DNA of 64,000 nucleotides from a virus. The translations under genes were made by a program, and so were the position numbers. Below are positions 46,923 to 55,076 of the stretch, piece after piece. The stretch is taken from the IMG/VR virus record IMGVR_UViG_3300025319_000005, positions 148,633 through 212,632 of that record, one strand, 5' to 3'. Each line of letters begins with the position of its first letter. Position 1 is the first letter of the stretch. Below the pieces are notes generated by a model, which was not told the origin of the DNA, searched no databases, and saw nothing but the letters and a program-made list of their open reading frames with translations.

Positions 46923-47829
46923 TAAATTCTTTTGAAAGCTTATTAAGTATGTTTATAATATTTTTATTAGGAAAAATATCAGATTTATCAAGTCTCACAT
47001 TACAATGAGTAAAAATTCCAGGCAATGTATTATCAATTACTGCTTGATTATATTCAAACCAATTATAATCAAAAGAAGTTTGAACCTTTATTTTATAAGT
47101 TTTTATTAAAACTCTTAATAATTTTTCAACATTAGATATCTGAGTATCTGTGAAGTTTTCAAAAAAACTATAACCCCTAAATGGTTTATCTAATTTTAGA
47201 ACATTCGCTTCTGGGACTTCTTTATTTACATAATTATAGTATTTTCCGTCTTTAAAAGTTAATGGACCCCAAGAACAGATTTCTATTCCTATAGAAGTTC
47301 TATCTAATCTTCCGTTGGTACCTTTAAGACCTAAGTGATAACTATAATATTTGGGGTCAAAACATTCATAAACTTCACCTGTATTTCTATCTATAACAAA
47401 TGCTGTTGATACAGTTGTTTCATCAGCATTCCATCCTCCAATTACATTTTTCGCAATTGGACCACCAGCTGTAAAATGCAGAAATATTTGCGTTTTAGAA
47501 GTTTCTTTTTTAATGTATTGAGCATCAGGTTGTCTTATGCTTTTATTTACTACTAAATCGCCATAATTAACAGGTGGTTGAACTTTTAATGGAGAAAGTG
47601 ATGGATTGCCAGTGAGTTCTGATTTAGACTTTAATAAATTATAAGTAATTTGTCCAACTATTCCATCGGCTTTAAGATTATTGTGAGATTGAAAATCAAT
47701 AACACCCAATTCGGTTCTTGAGCCAAAATCTCCATCTATTATTAAGTCATAACCATTTAATGAAAGTAGTTTTTGTACTTCAGATACAGTTTCGTTTCTA
47801 TCTCCTTTTTTTACTGGTAAATTAGCCAT
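46915..47829 (-). CDS. Endolysin: peptidoglycan-binding domain plus N-acetylmuramoyl-L-alanine amidase
   Basis: 304 aa. Residues ~4-70 are a PG_binding_1 domain (VSEVQKLLSLNGYDLIIDGD FGSRTELGV). The amidase_2 domain follows: zinc ligand His in IFLHFTAGG (~118), YHLGLKGTN, GIEICSWG and the later HCNVRLDKSDIFP. It cuts the amide between MurNAc and L-Ala during lysis. No signal peptide, so it needs a holin. CTATTTAT lies 14 nt upstream (47844-47851). Confidence 0.93.
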   Translation of the reverse strand: MANLPVKKGDRNETVSEVQKLLSLNGYDLIIDGDFGSRTELGVIDFQSHNNLKADGIVGQITYNLLKSKSELTGNPSLSPLKVQPPVNYGDLVVNKSIRQPDAQYIKKETSKTQIFLHFTAGGPIAKNVIGGWNADETTVSTAFVIDRNTGEVYECFDPKYYSYHLGLKGTNGRLDRTSIGIEICSWGPLTFKDGKYYNYVNKEVPEANVLKLDKPFRGYSFFENFTDTQISNVEKLLRVLIKTYKIKVQTSFDYNWFEYNQAVIDNTLPGIFTHCNVRLDKSDIFPNKNIINILNKLSKEFNG

Positions 47830-47843
47830 ATGCTTATTTTGTA

Positions 47844-47851
47844 ATAAATAG
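47844..47851 (-). promoter_or_regulatory. CTATTTAT late promoter motif
   Basis: Exact match on the minus strand, 14 nt before the endolysin ATG, fitting late expression. Confidence 0.52.
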
Positions 47852-47888
47852 GCTAAAATTCTTTGATTCTTATTTAATTCTTAATATA

Positions 47889-48329
47889 TTATAATTCCAA
47901 ATACATATAAATTTCCCCTTTTCTTTTATGATATTCTTTAAAACCAAATTTTTCATAAATTCTTATTGCTACTGAATTTCCTTCATAAACTCCTAAAATA
48001 GCAATATCTATATTTTTCTTTTTCATTTGTTTAATCGCTTCTTTTAAAAGTAATTTACTATAACCTTTTCCTCTAAATTCTTTACCAACACTAACATCAG
48101 ATACTATACATAATTTTTTATTTTTAAAGTAAGAAATTGCCAATCGGTCAAAATGAAATTCTTTATAAATTTTATAAAACAACATTATTTGTCCAATTAT
48201 ATCCATTTTTGATGATAAAGAAACCCTATCATATCCTTGGTCTTCATGACTATAAAATTTAAGAGTAGGAGAGTCTAAAGTTTTTTTAACTTCTTCTTTT
48301 ATAATGATTTTTAGTTTCGATAGGTTCAT
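47889..48329 (-). CDS. GNAT acetyltransferase with capsid-targeting-like N-terminus
   Basis: 146 aa. MNLSKLKIIIKEEVKKTLDS is the tag-like start. GNAT core: LCIVSDVSVGKEFRGKGYSK (acetyl-CoA loop RGKGYS) and GNSVAIRIYEKFGFKEYHKR, typical RimI-like ending. Substrate unknown. CTATTTAT 5 nt upstream. Confidence 0.8.
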   Translation of the reverse strand: MNLSKLKIIIKEEVKKTLDSPTLKFYSHEDQGYDRVSLSSKMDIIGQIMLFYKIYKEFHFDRLAISYFKNKKLCIVSDVSVGKEFRGKGYSKLLLKEAIKQMKKKNIDIAILGVYEGNSVAIRIYEKFGFKEYHKRKGEIYMYLEL

Positions 48330-48334
48330 CAGAA

Positions 48335-48342
48335 ATAAATAG
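48335..48342 (-). promoter_or_regulatory. CTATTTAT late promoter motif
   Basis: Exact match on the minus strand, 5 nt before the ATG at 48329. Confidence 0.45.
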
Positions 48343-48349
48343 CGATAAA

Positions 48350-48763
48350 TTATTCTTTTAAAATCCCTGACAGTTTTCTCATTCTTAAGCGCTCCCCTTC
48401 AAGAGTTAATCCACGTAGTATTATAGAGTCATCAAAAAACTCAAAAAAATCCTTAATTTCTTTTGTGGATTGTTCGTATATTTTAGACTTAAATTCAGAA
48501 TTAAAATCGGCGTCTTTAGTAGTATTTAAAAATTCATTCAGGAAAGTTTCAACATTTCTTTCTTTCATTTCCAGAGAGGGAAACTCTTTTCCGTTTTTTG
48601 ATATATTAAAATTAATTGATTTAGAACCTTTATCGCTAAGTCCGGAACCCTTCAAAATATAATGGTCATTAGTAAAATCGTCTTGATATATTACTTCTAA
48701 AATTATCTCAGGAGCTTCGGACTTTATTTGCGCCTGAACTTTATGTTCTATGGCTTTTTTCAT
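48350..48763 (-). CDS. Virion-type protein, C-terminal RMRKLSGILKE
   Basis: 137 aa. Beta-rich centre (ILEVIYQDDFTNDHYILKGS), ending in ERLRMRKLSGILKE, so the tag-like peptide is at the C-terminus. Overlaps the upstream gene by 4 nt. Confidence 0.6.
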   Translation of the reverse strand: MKKAIEHKVQAQIKSEAPEIILEVIYQDDFTNDHYILKGSGLSDKGSKSINFNISKNGKEFPSLEMKERNVETFLNEFLNTTKDADFNSEFKSKIYEQSTKEIKDFFEFFDDSIILRGLTLEGERLRMRKLSGILKE

Positions 48764-49512
48764 TTTTTCTTCATTGTTACCGGCGTTAATTTAAAAAATT
48801 TGCCATCAATTTTAGCAATGTCTTCTCTTACCATTTCTGCTTTTTTTACTTTTTCATTTTCCTTTATAAGACTTGGAACGGAAACTAATAATTCACTCAT
48901 AAATTTTTTCATAAGATTAGAAGAAATTTCAGTTATTGTTCTTTTTAATTCAACTTCATTTATAAGCTTATATCCTTCTGGAACATTTTGAGTCCTATTA
49001 GTTTGATTTTCATTTAAAAGAACTTGTCCATTTCCTTGTTTAGCTTTATTTTGCTTTTCTGCAAGTCTATTTTTGATGTCCGTGAAAAAATCTGTACCAT
49101 TATTTTCTGATTCCACATCAGATGAATAACTTCTTGTAGGAGAAGAAGCTCTTTCAAATGTATCGCTTGATGGGGTGTTATCTCCATATAATGCTTTTTC
49201 ATAAGCATCAAAACTTGGACCTGAAACTGATGGTTTTGCTATACTTTCTGCTATTTGTTTTTGTTGAGGTTGGCCTGGAATATTTTTCTTAACAGGAAGT
49301 TCAAGTGGAATAAATCCATTTTGAGCTTTTTCTTTTTCGATAAAAGTATTTATTTCTTCTTTCTTTTTACCATTTTTTATTTCCATAAGCTTTCTTGCAA
49401 ATTCAGTATTTCTAACCGGAAGTTGAACTGTAGCTGGGTCAACAGGAGACATTGGAAGTGGAATTCCCATATCTTTAAATTTTTTTAATCTATCTTCGTT
49501 AATATTAGCCAT
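48760..49512 (-). CDS. Virion-type protein, 250 aa
   Basis: Pro/Ser-rich and largely disordered N-terminal two thirds (PLPMSPVDPATVQLPV), then helical (EVELKRTITEISSNLMKKFM) and a short C-terminal IAKIDGKFFKLTPVTMKKK. No family recognised. Same operon as the 137-aa protein. Confidence 0.6.
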   Translation of the reverse strand: MANINEDRLKKFKDMGIPLPMSPVDPATVQLPVRNTEFARKLMEIKNGKKKEEINTFIEKEKAQNGFIPLELPVKKNIPGQPQQKQIAESIAKPSVSGPSFDAYEKALYGDNTPSSDTFERASSPTRSYSSDVESENNGTDFFTDIKNRLAEKQNKAKQGNGQVLLNENQTNRTQNVPEGYKLINEVELKRTITEISSNLMKKFMSELLVSVPSLIKENEKVKKAEMVREDIAKIDGKFFKLTPVTMKKK

Positions 49513-49537
49513 TTTGTTTTATTTACTATTAAATATA

Positions 49538-49927
49538 TTAAAAATCATCAAAATCTTCCTCTTCTCCTTCTTCTTCTGAAATATTACCTTCACCTGATAA
49601 CTTATCAGTCAATATAGTCACATTAGAAACAACCCACTCATGAATTAATTTAATTTGATTTTTTTCTAATATATTTTTAAATTTTTCAATTTCATAACTT
49701 AACATATCGGCTTTTAATGTTAATATATTTCCTATTCTTCCATATTTTCTAAATTTTATACCTCTACCTATTTTTTCAAACATTAATTCTTTAAATTCTA
49801 TATAACTGCTTTGTTCTAATTCTTGATAAGATACATTATCTCCATAACATTCTTCAAATGCATTCATAGAAGAAAAATATTGTAAATCAATAAGGACGCA
49901 CGTAGTACTAAGTCTTTCTGGTTTCAT
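49538..49927 (-). CDS. Hypothetical protein with acidic tail
   Basis: 129 aa. Compact N-terminal region (TCVLIDLQYFSSMNAFEECY) and a very acidic end (EEEGEEEDFDDF) like ssDNA-binding or scaffold proteins. No OB-fold signature can be claimed. ATG overlaps the neighbour's stop. Confidence 0.55.
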   Translation of the reverse strand: MKPERLSTTCVLIDLQYFSSMNAFEECYGDNVSYQELEQSSYIEFKELMFEKIGRGIKFRKYGRIGNILTLKADMLSYEIEKFKNILEKNQIKLIHEWVVSNVTILTDKLSGEGNISEEEGEEEDFDDF

Positions 49928-50211
49928 TATTTGTATTTTAGTTTAATTACTTGAATATTTTCTTCATCCCACCAAGCATAATAATTAGGATAAATATTTT
50001 TTTCAGTTATAAAAAGCTTTTCTATTTGTTCGGATATTTTTATTTTATTGAACTTATTGGTAAGTTTCTCCTTCTCCAAGTTAACAACCTTGTCTTTAGT
50101 TTCTATTTTAGCAAGCTCTCTTTTGGCTTGCTTAAACTCAACTTTTAAAGAATCTACAATTTCTTTCTTAAATTTTTTTTGATTTTCTAATATTTGCTTC
50201 CTGCTGTGCAT
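49927..50211 (-). CDS. Hypothetical coiled-coil protein
   Basis: 94 aa from ATG 50211 (MHSRKQILENQKKFKKEIVD). A host-type TATATTTG element (50221-50228) lies 9 nt upstream, making the longer start at 50256 unlikely. Charged coiled coil, ending NYYAWWDEENIQVIKLKYK. Confidence 0.6.
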   Translation of the reverse strand: MHSRKQILENQKKFKKEIVDSLKVEFKQAKRELAKIETKDKVVNLEKEKLTNKFNKIKISEQIEKLFITEKNIYPNYYAWWDEENIQVIKLKYK

Positions 50212-50220
50212 AGATAAGTT

Positions 50221-50228
50221 CAAATATA
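50221..50228 (-). promoter_or_regulatory. Host-type -7 promoter element TATATTTG
   Basis: TAnnTTTG on the minus strand, 9 nt before the ATG at 50211. Confidence 0.4.
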
Positions 50229-50287
50229 AGCTGTCATTATTTAATGTAAAGGGCAAACAATTTTGTTATAATTCCGTTTAAACAACT

Positions 50288-50890
50288 ATGAGTCAGCCGG
50301 CAATTAAAGAAAAACAAGAAAAAGTTAAGAATACGCCATGGACAAACATTGGTATAAAGGTGGATTTGTGTTCATTTTTGACGAGGAAAGTATTAACTGA
50401 AAAGTTTTCTCCTCAAAAAGCTAAAAAAATAGAAATGCGTAATTTCTTTATTTCGAAGATTGATGGGTGTGAATTATACGTGAATGATATCTATCCTGAT
50501 TACATATTTTACATTAAAAATATCAATGGAAATAATGAGATTTTAATGGAAAAAAGTGAAAAAAACAAGACGTTTTATATAAAATATACCGGTATTTGGT
50601 CAGTTTTCGAGAGCCTGTACCTACTTGAATACTCTGATATTCAATCATTTACACAGATTGCCCTTGAAGAGCTCCTAAAATTACAAGGGTATAAAACTCT
50701 CCGCGGGATTCAATGCGTACATTACGGCCTTGAAGAGCTCCTAAAATTACAAGGGTATAAAACACGGCATCGGGGACAGGCTATTTTGCAAGTCCTTGAA
50801 GAGCTCCTAAAATTACAAGGGTATAAAACTGATTGCCCTACAACAATACTTTTTCCTTCCCTTGAAGATGGTCTAAAATCTAACGATTAA
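50288..50890 (+). CDS. Hypothetical protein whose frame runs through a CRISPR array
   Basis: Residues 1-125 (MSQPAIKEKQEKVKNTPWTN to SDIQSFTQI) look like a small folded protein of unknown type. From ~126 the frame reads the CRISPR repeats as LEELLKLQGYKT three times with unrelated 10-residue spacers. The stop (TAA, 50888-50890) lies in the degenerate last repeat. Repeat plus spacer is 66 nt, a multiple of three, so the frame stays open. The real protein may end earlier in evolution and the array may have been captured here. Confidence 0.6.
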   Translation: MSQPAIKEKQEKVKNTPWTNIGIKVDLCSFLTRKVLTEKFSPQKAKKIEMRNFFISKIDGCELYVNDIYPDYIFYIKNINGNNEILMEKSEKNKTFYIKYTGIWSVFESLYLLEYSDIQSFTQIALEELLKLQGYKTLRGIQCVHYGLEELLKLQGYKTRHRGQAILQVLEELLKLQGYKTDCPTTILFPSLEDGLKSND

Positions 50891-50895
50891 AAAAC
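50662..50895 (+). CRISPR. Mini CRISPR array: three perfect repeats, one degenerate, three spacers
   Basis: 36-nt repeats at 50662-50697, 50728-50763 and 50794-50829 are identical (start CCTTGAAGAGCTCC, end AAGGGTATAAAAC). Spacers of exactly 30 nt lie at 50698-50727, 50764-50793 and 50830-50859 and share nothing. A fourth, degenerate repeat (50860-50895) keeps CCTTGAAGA, CTAAAAT and the final AAAAC, as expected at the distal end of a plus-strand array. 36/30 spacing is usual for subtypes II-C and VI; the end resembles Cas13a handles. No cas effector is in the window. Confidence 0.93.
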
Positions 50896-51738
50896 TTCGC
50901 AACTTTCTGAACACCCATTGCTTATATCTAAGTCATTGCCATTAATATCGAATTGTTCATATTTTGTAGCGTCGTCCATGGCTTTTTCAAATGGTTCCTT
51001 GCTTAAATCTATTATTTCCTGAGCCATCATATTTTTTCTGAAAAATCTTAATTTTTTTTCTGTATTTCCATATTTTTCTTCCATTCTTTTAGGAAAATCA
51101 AAATATTCCGGATTTTCAACAGCTATAGTAAGATGTTTTCTTAAACTTTTTTTCCAACACCACTTACAGTTTCCTTGATAACCTTTAAGTTCTAATCTGA
51201 ATGGCATTTGATTCCAAAAGAAATTTATTTTTTGTTTTGTCATCGGCATAATTGAAACCAATGGATAAAAAAGTTTTTCTTCTGCAAATTTTTCATTTAC
51301 CCGGTCTATCTCATCTACTCTGATTCCGATTGCTGTTTCATAGTCTCTTTTTTTCCAACCAATAGACCTGGCATAATGTTTTATTGGAACCTGTTTTAAC
51401 TCCCTTGTGCAGTGTGGAAATTTTATACTTGGTATTGTGTATTTTTTTATTACTTCTTCAAATGGTTCGCCTTTGCGACTAGCAGTTTCGAATGTTACGA
51501 TTTTACTTTTTGTTCCTTTTCCTTTTTCAGAAACAACATCTGCCTCAATCCAAACTACTGGAAAACCAAAATGGTCAGAACATTTTTGAACGAAGTCTAA
51601 AGTTTGTTCATTCTCTTCTCCAGTGTTGGCAAATACAAAAATCATATCATATTCATCTTGCTTATTCTTCCAAAGCCACTGAGCCATAAAACCAGATGTT
51701 TCACCTCCACTAAAACTTACTAATAATTTTTTTTTCAT
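50887..51738 (-). CDS. PAPS-reductase-like PP-loop protein
   Basis: 283 aa. PP-loop SFSGGETSGFMAQWLW (8-23) and FANTGEENEQTLDF, then HCTRELKQVPIKHYAR and CKWCWKK identify a PAPS reductase/N-type ATP-pyrophosphatase family member, common in phages. True PAPS reductases reduce PAPS to sulfite; phage homologues may instead do nucleic-acid thiolation or another adenylation. Its last codons overlap the terminal CRISPR repeat, convergent with the plus-strand gene. Coupled to the 57-aa gene at its start. Confidence 0.82.
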   Translation of the reverse strand: MKKKLLVSFSGGETSGFMAQWLWKNKQDEYDMIFVFANTGEENEQTLDFVQKCSDHFGFPVVWIEADVVSEKGKGTKSKIVTFETASRKGEPFEEVIKKYTIPSIKFPHCTRELKQVPIKHYARSIGWKKRDYETAIGIRVDEIDRVNEKFAEEKLFYPLVSIMPMTKQKINFFWNQMPFRLELKGYQGNCKWCWKKSLRKHLTIAVENPEYFDFPKRMEEKYGNTEKKLRFFRKNMMAQEIIDLSKEPFEKAMDDATKYEQFDINGNDLDISNGCSESCEVF

Positions 51739-51912
51739 TTATTTAAAATCACAATTTTCCTTGATCCAATTAATCCAATTTTCAGACACCCTATTAACTG
51801 ATTCATATTCTTCTTCGGTCATCACAGGTTTTATTATTGTATTTTTCGCAATGACTAATGGTGTTATTTTTCCAAAAATATATTCTGAATTTATTGATTC
51901 TTCTTTTTTCAT
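51739..51912 (-). CDS. Small protein, 57 aa
   Basis: Begins MKKEESINSEYIFGKITPLV and ends WINWIKENCDFK. ATG 51912, stop TAA 51739, directly abutting the PAPS-reductase-like ATG at 51738 and 6 nt from the nuclease stop. Clearly coding by position; function unknown. Confidence 0.6.
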   Translation of the reverse strand: MKKEESINSEYIFGKITPLVIAKNTIIKPVMTEEEYESVNRVSENWINWIKENCDFK

Positions 51913-51918
51913 TATAAT

Positions 51919-52863
51919 TTAATTATATAAAACTTTTACATCTTCTCCTTTTTCTATTGAAATTCTTCTTTCTCTATGTTCATCAAGCATGTATTTGTAT
52001 TGATTTTCATTGTTATTACATAATGTAGGATTTGATTTATATTGACAAAAGAAACAGTCTTTTTTTCTGTCAACACATTTAGCTTTTTGAAAGTCTTTAT
52101 TAATGTGTATATCTCGTAATGTGTTAGCCACAAGAGTTACTGCTTCATTAATGTCATCATTCGTTGAGAAGATTTCTACCGGCTGTATAGCTCCAAATCC
52201 TAATTCTGGACATTTTTTGCTTTTTAATCGATTTAGAACAATGTATTTACAATCAATTTCATCCATAGGTACATTGAATTTTCTTGAATAAAAATATTTA
52301 TATAATCTCATTTGAGCCACAAATATTTTATCTTTCTTTTTCTTTTGTACATCCCACTGTTCGGAACTGGACTTCCAATCAATAATTAATATTCTTCCAG
52401 TTTTTTTATCTTTTAAAATCAAATCTATAAATCCTTTAAAATGAAAATTATTAAATAAATTTTCATAAAGAAGCATTTCTACGCCTATCAAATCGTATTT
52501 TTCAAGTATTTTTTCAGTGGATAAGAGTCGTAGTATATGTTCACCTTGTTCAGTGAATGATTCTACGTTTTCATAATCTTTTGTATTCATCATTTTATCC
52601 ATCATTTCTTTTGTGAAATATTCTTTAAAATGAGCTATTCTTCCTTCTAAATTTATTTTATCTCTAACTCCAATTTCTAAAGCCGAATGTATTGCACTTC
52701 CAAATATCAAGTGAATAGACGTAGGAGAAACTGCTAATTTTAAATATTTCTCAAGTAAATGTTTATGACCACATCCTCTGAATTGTGTTAATTCGCTAAA
52801 ACTTATGTGTATAAGATTAGGATTTTTACTTTTAATCTCTTCGTATTCTGTGTTTTTGTCCAT
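51919..52863 (-). CDS. Cas4/RecB-like PD-(D/E)XK exonuclease
   Basis: 314 aa. SFSELTQFRGCGHKHLLEKY with the first Cys, then FGSAIHSALE, nuclease core FKGFIDLILKD...ILIIDWKSS (D...DxK), and a C-terminal Cys trio C..CFFCQY..LC that would complete a 4Fe-4S cluster. This is the Cas4/AddB-like nuclease layout found both in phage replication modules and beside CRISPR systems. The CRISPR mini-array is about 1 kb away but separated by two genes. Confidence 0.87.
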   Translation of the reverse strand: MDKNTEYEEIKSKNPNLIHISFSELTQFRGCGHKHLLEKYLKLAVSPTSIHLIFGSAIHSALEIGVRDKINLEGRIAHFKEYFTKEMMDKMMNTKDYENVESFTEQGEHILRLLSTEKILEKYDLIGVEMLLYENLFNNFHFKGFIDLILKDKKTGRILIIDWKSSSEQWDVQKKKKDKIFVAQMRLYKYFYSRKFNVPMDEIDCKYIVLNRLKSKKCPELGFGAIQPVEIFSTNDDINEAVTLVANTLRDIHINKDFQKAKCVDRKKDCFFCQYKSNPTLCNNNENQYKYMLDEHRERRISIEKGEDVKVLYN

Positions 52864-52899
52864 AAATTCAAAAATAACTGGTTTTTATGTTAAAAACAA

Positions 52900-52907
52900 C
52901 TATTTAT
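52900..52907 (+). promoter_or_regulatory. CTATTTAT late promoter motif
   Basis: Exact match, 26 nt before the ATG at 52934. Confidence 0.5.
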
Positions 52908-52933
52908 ATTATATAAACTAAAAATAATTTACA

Positions 52934-53278
52934 ATGAAACTAAATTTAAAAATGTGGAAAGATATTCTTACCGAAAAAGTTGGTACTGAAAAATTGTATT
53001 CTCAAGGAAGAGTGTATTTGTTATTTTCCGTAATAGCTTATTATATAACTTTGGGTTTTGTTACTTGGAAGGCTTTAAAGCCAACAATTGACATAGCCGA
53101 GCCAACACTAAATACAATAATAGATGCGTTACAATGGGCAATTTTACTTTTCGCTTCGTATTCTATGGGAACTAAAGTGATTGGCGGAGTTAAAACCGTA
53201 TTAGGAAAAACACCACAATTACCGCAAGAACCAGTTGTTGTTCCTAAAGATGAAAACGTTGATAACGCCGGAGCATAA
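52934..53278 (+). CDS. Small membrane protein, holin candidate
   Basis: 114 aa. Two hydrophobic segments (YLLFSVIAYYITLGFVTW, ~28-45; ALQWAILLFASYSMGTKVIG, ~65-84) and a Pro-rich cytoplasmic tail. The N-terminus MKLNLKMWKDILTEKVG ends in ILTE like the tagged proteins. Holin function is possible but unproven; a virion membrane protein is the alternative. Confidence 0.55.
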   Translation: MKLNLKMWKDILTEKVGTEKLYSQGRVYLLFSVIAYYITLGFVTWKALKPTIDIAEPTLNTIIDALQWAILLFASYSMGTKVIGGVKTVLGKTPQLPQEPVVVPKDENVDNAGA

Positions 53279-53282
53279 TTAA

Positions 53283-54035
53283 ATGTTGATTAGCGAATCA
53301 TATAAAAACAGATTAAGAGAACTTGCTGGAATAAAAATAATTTCAGAAGCAAATGGAGACGATGAAAGAACGGCAGCTTTTGCTATGAGCAATCAAAGAG
53401 TTCCTTATAATAAAGATTTAATGATTCAAGCAATTGAAGAAGGTAGAGAAGTTGGTATTTTATTTCAAAGTAATAATGAGAAATATAAAATGCCAGTAGC
53501 TAAGTACAGAACAATCTTTCCGGTTTGTTTAGGCACGTCTAAAGCTGGTAAACAGGTAATTAGAGCTGTACATAAAATAGGTCAGTCAGAGTCAGCCGCT
53601 TTAAAAACTGGAAAAAGAAGCCAAGAAGTAAAAGACGAGTGGAGAATGTTTAAAGTGTCTAATATTAAATCGATGTGGATGACTGGAAAATTTTTCAGTA
53701 TTCCGCCAAAAAATTACAATGCAGCAGATAAAGGGATGGTGAACATAGAAGTGGCGGCAGATTTCGATAAAATACAGAAATTTCAATCTGAACTTATTAA
53801 AAACATGGGAATTGAGGGTAGACCAAAACCAAATATTATTCCCTTATTTAAAGAACCAGAACAAGTCATAAATCCTGAACAACAAACAGATGCCATAAAA
53901 GAACCTAAACCTAAAAAGGCAAAAGGTACAATAACGCCGATAAAGACAATACCAACTCCATCATCAAGAGTTAAAAAAACAATTCCACCACCTCCTACAA
54001 TAGCAAGAAAACAAAAAAAGAAAGACAACATTTAA
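53283..54035 (+). CDS. Tagged protein with WYL-like domain
   Basis: 250 aa. MLISESYKNRLRELAGIKII then SEANG gives the LAGI/IISE tag. Residues ~55-145 follow a WYL-like pattern: AIEEGREVGILFQSNNEKYK, R-TIFPVCLG, VIRAVHKIGQ, EWRMFKVSNIKSMWMTGKFF. WYL domains sense ligands, often nucleic acids. The tail is Pro/Lys-rich (IPPPPTIARKQKKK; ~235-250). Starts 4 nt after the membrane protein gene. Confidence 0.6.
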   Translation: MLISESYKNRLRELAGIKIISEANGDDERTAAFAMSNQRVPYNKDLMIQAIEEGREVGILFQSNNEKYKMPVAKYRTIFPVCLGTSKAGKQVIRAVHKIGQSESAALKTGKRSQEVKDEWRMFKVSNIKSMWMTGKFFSIPPKNYNAADKGMVNIEVAADFDKIQKFQSELIKNMGIEGRPKPNIIPLFKEPEQVINPEQQTDAIKEPKPKKAKGTITPIKTIPTPSSRVKKTIPPPPTIARKQKKKDNI

Positions 54036-54046
54036 GTTTCCTTTTC

Positions 54047-54685
54047 TTATTTACAGAAGTGGTCGGCTGCATAGCTTGCTGCCCACGAACATGGTTTAAC
54101 CTCTAAATTAAATCCCAAATATTTCATGTAGTTTTTTGCTTCCTGAATCACGCCTGATGATTTATATTGAATACTTAAGTTATAATCAGAGTGCACCTCA
54201 AAATTAATTTTATTTTTCTTTAAAAAAGGTTTAAGATTTCTCACAACTTCGCCGGTTATATCAGTTTCCCTTAATAATCTATATCTGTAATCATACATTT
54301 TAGGAAGGTCAAACCTTGATACGACAACGTGTGCACCGTTACCATCTACGTATAATACAATCACAGACACAAACCTTGTGTAAGAAAGATAGCTTTGAGA
54401 ATCTGTTCCAAAAAAAATGGAAATTTCTTTTTCTATTTTAGAAATCTTTTGTTTTTCCTTTTCTACTGTTATGAAATTTAAAATGTAATCCTTTATATCA
54501 CAATCAATTTTTGTAAGGTGTTTTTCTTCTCCTTGTTCGGTTTTCCAAACGAAGTTATATCTATCACTTATAACATACTTATTATTAATTGTTTCACCCC
54601 AATTCAATGGAGGTGTGGAATTATATAGTAAATCACTCTTTTCTTTTAATTCTTTAAAAAAATCCTTATTATATCTTTTTGCCAT
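54047..54685 (-). CDS. DUF458-like RNase H-fold protein
   Basis: 212 aa from ATG 54685 (MAKRYNKDFFKELKEK). FFGTDSQSYLSYTRFVSVIV is the RNase H-like first strand with Asp; GAHVVVSRF, E-TDITGEVV, FEVHSDYNLS (second acidic site) and KPCSWAASYAADHFC complete the YkuK/DUF458 pattern. Predicted nuclease-like fold with uncertain activity. Confidence 0.75.
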   Translation of the reverse strand: MAKRYNKDFFKELKEKSDLLYNSTPPLNWGETINNKYVISDRYNFVWKTEQGEEKHLTKIDCDIKDYILNFITVEKEKQKISKIEKEISIFFGTDSQSYLSYTRFVSVIVLYVDGNGAHVVVSRFDLPKMYDYRYRLLRETDITGEVVRNLKPFLKKNKINFEVHSDYNLSIQYKSSGVIQEAKNYMKYLGFNLEVKPCSWAASYAADHFCK

Positions 54686-54713
54686 TTTATTTCCATTCTT
54701 TATAATTATTAAA

Positions 54714-54739
54714 AAAGGCAGAGAAAACTCCCTGCCTTT
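54714..54739 (-). terminator. Intrinsic terminator
   Basis: Stem AAAGGCAG / CTGCCTTT with T6 on the minus strand; follows the 99-aa gene and separates it from the DUF458-like gene. Confidence 0.8.
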
Positions 54740-54765
54740 GAACAACGCATTGTGGTTAATTGTTC

Positions 54766-55065
54766 CTATTGCTGTGCATTAAAATGTTCAGCAAGAGCAG
54801 TTGTTGATACAACAAATTCTTCTTCTTTTTTTGATTCTTTTTCAGCAGAAGTCATTCCACTTGGATTTTCAACAATTGTCAATCCTTGCTTCCAGTTAGA
54901 TAATCTTTTTCGGAAACCCATCATTACACTTTCTTGAATTTCGTTACTTTGTGATTGTAATTTTTTAGAAAGTTTTGGTATAATGTTTTTATACCCGGCA
55001 TGTCTCGCTCTTGATTTAAGCTCAAGAAGCTCTAATTCAATTTCTGCTATTTTTTCTTGTTTCAT
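54766..55065 (-). CDS. Hypothetical protein, 99 aa
   Basis: Helical (KQEKIAEIELELLELKSRAR) with a Ser/Glu-rich tail. Not recognised. Ends at a terminator; probably cotranscribed with the 90-aa gene. Confidence 0.6.
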   Translation of the reverse strand: MKQEKIAEIELELLELKSRARHAGYKNIIPKLSKKLQSQSNEIQESVMMGFRKRLSNWKQGLTIVENPSGMTSAEKESKKEEEFVVSTTALAEHFNAQQ

Positions 55066-55076
55066 AATATATTTTT

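Noticed and set aside
50662-50890. Protein tandem repeat (LEELLKLQGYKT) as the main explanation
   Set aside because: The DNA repeats are identical over 36 nt while the intervening 30-nt units are unrelated at both DNA and protein level, which fits CRISPR and not a repeat protein.
50887-51738. Firm call as a sulfate-assimilating PAPS reductase in the sulfation pathway
   Set aside because: Phage PAPS-reductase-like proteins are diverse PP-loop enzymes and this one has extra CxxC features; only family membership is supported.
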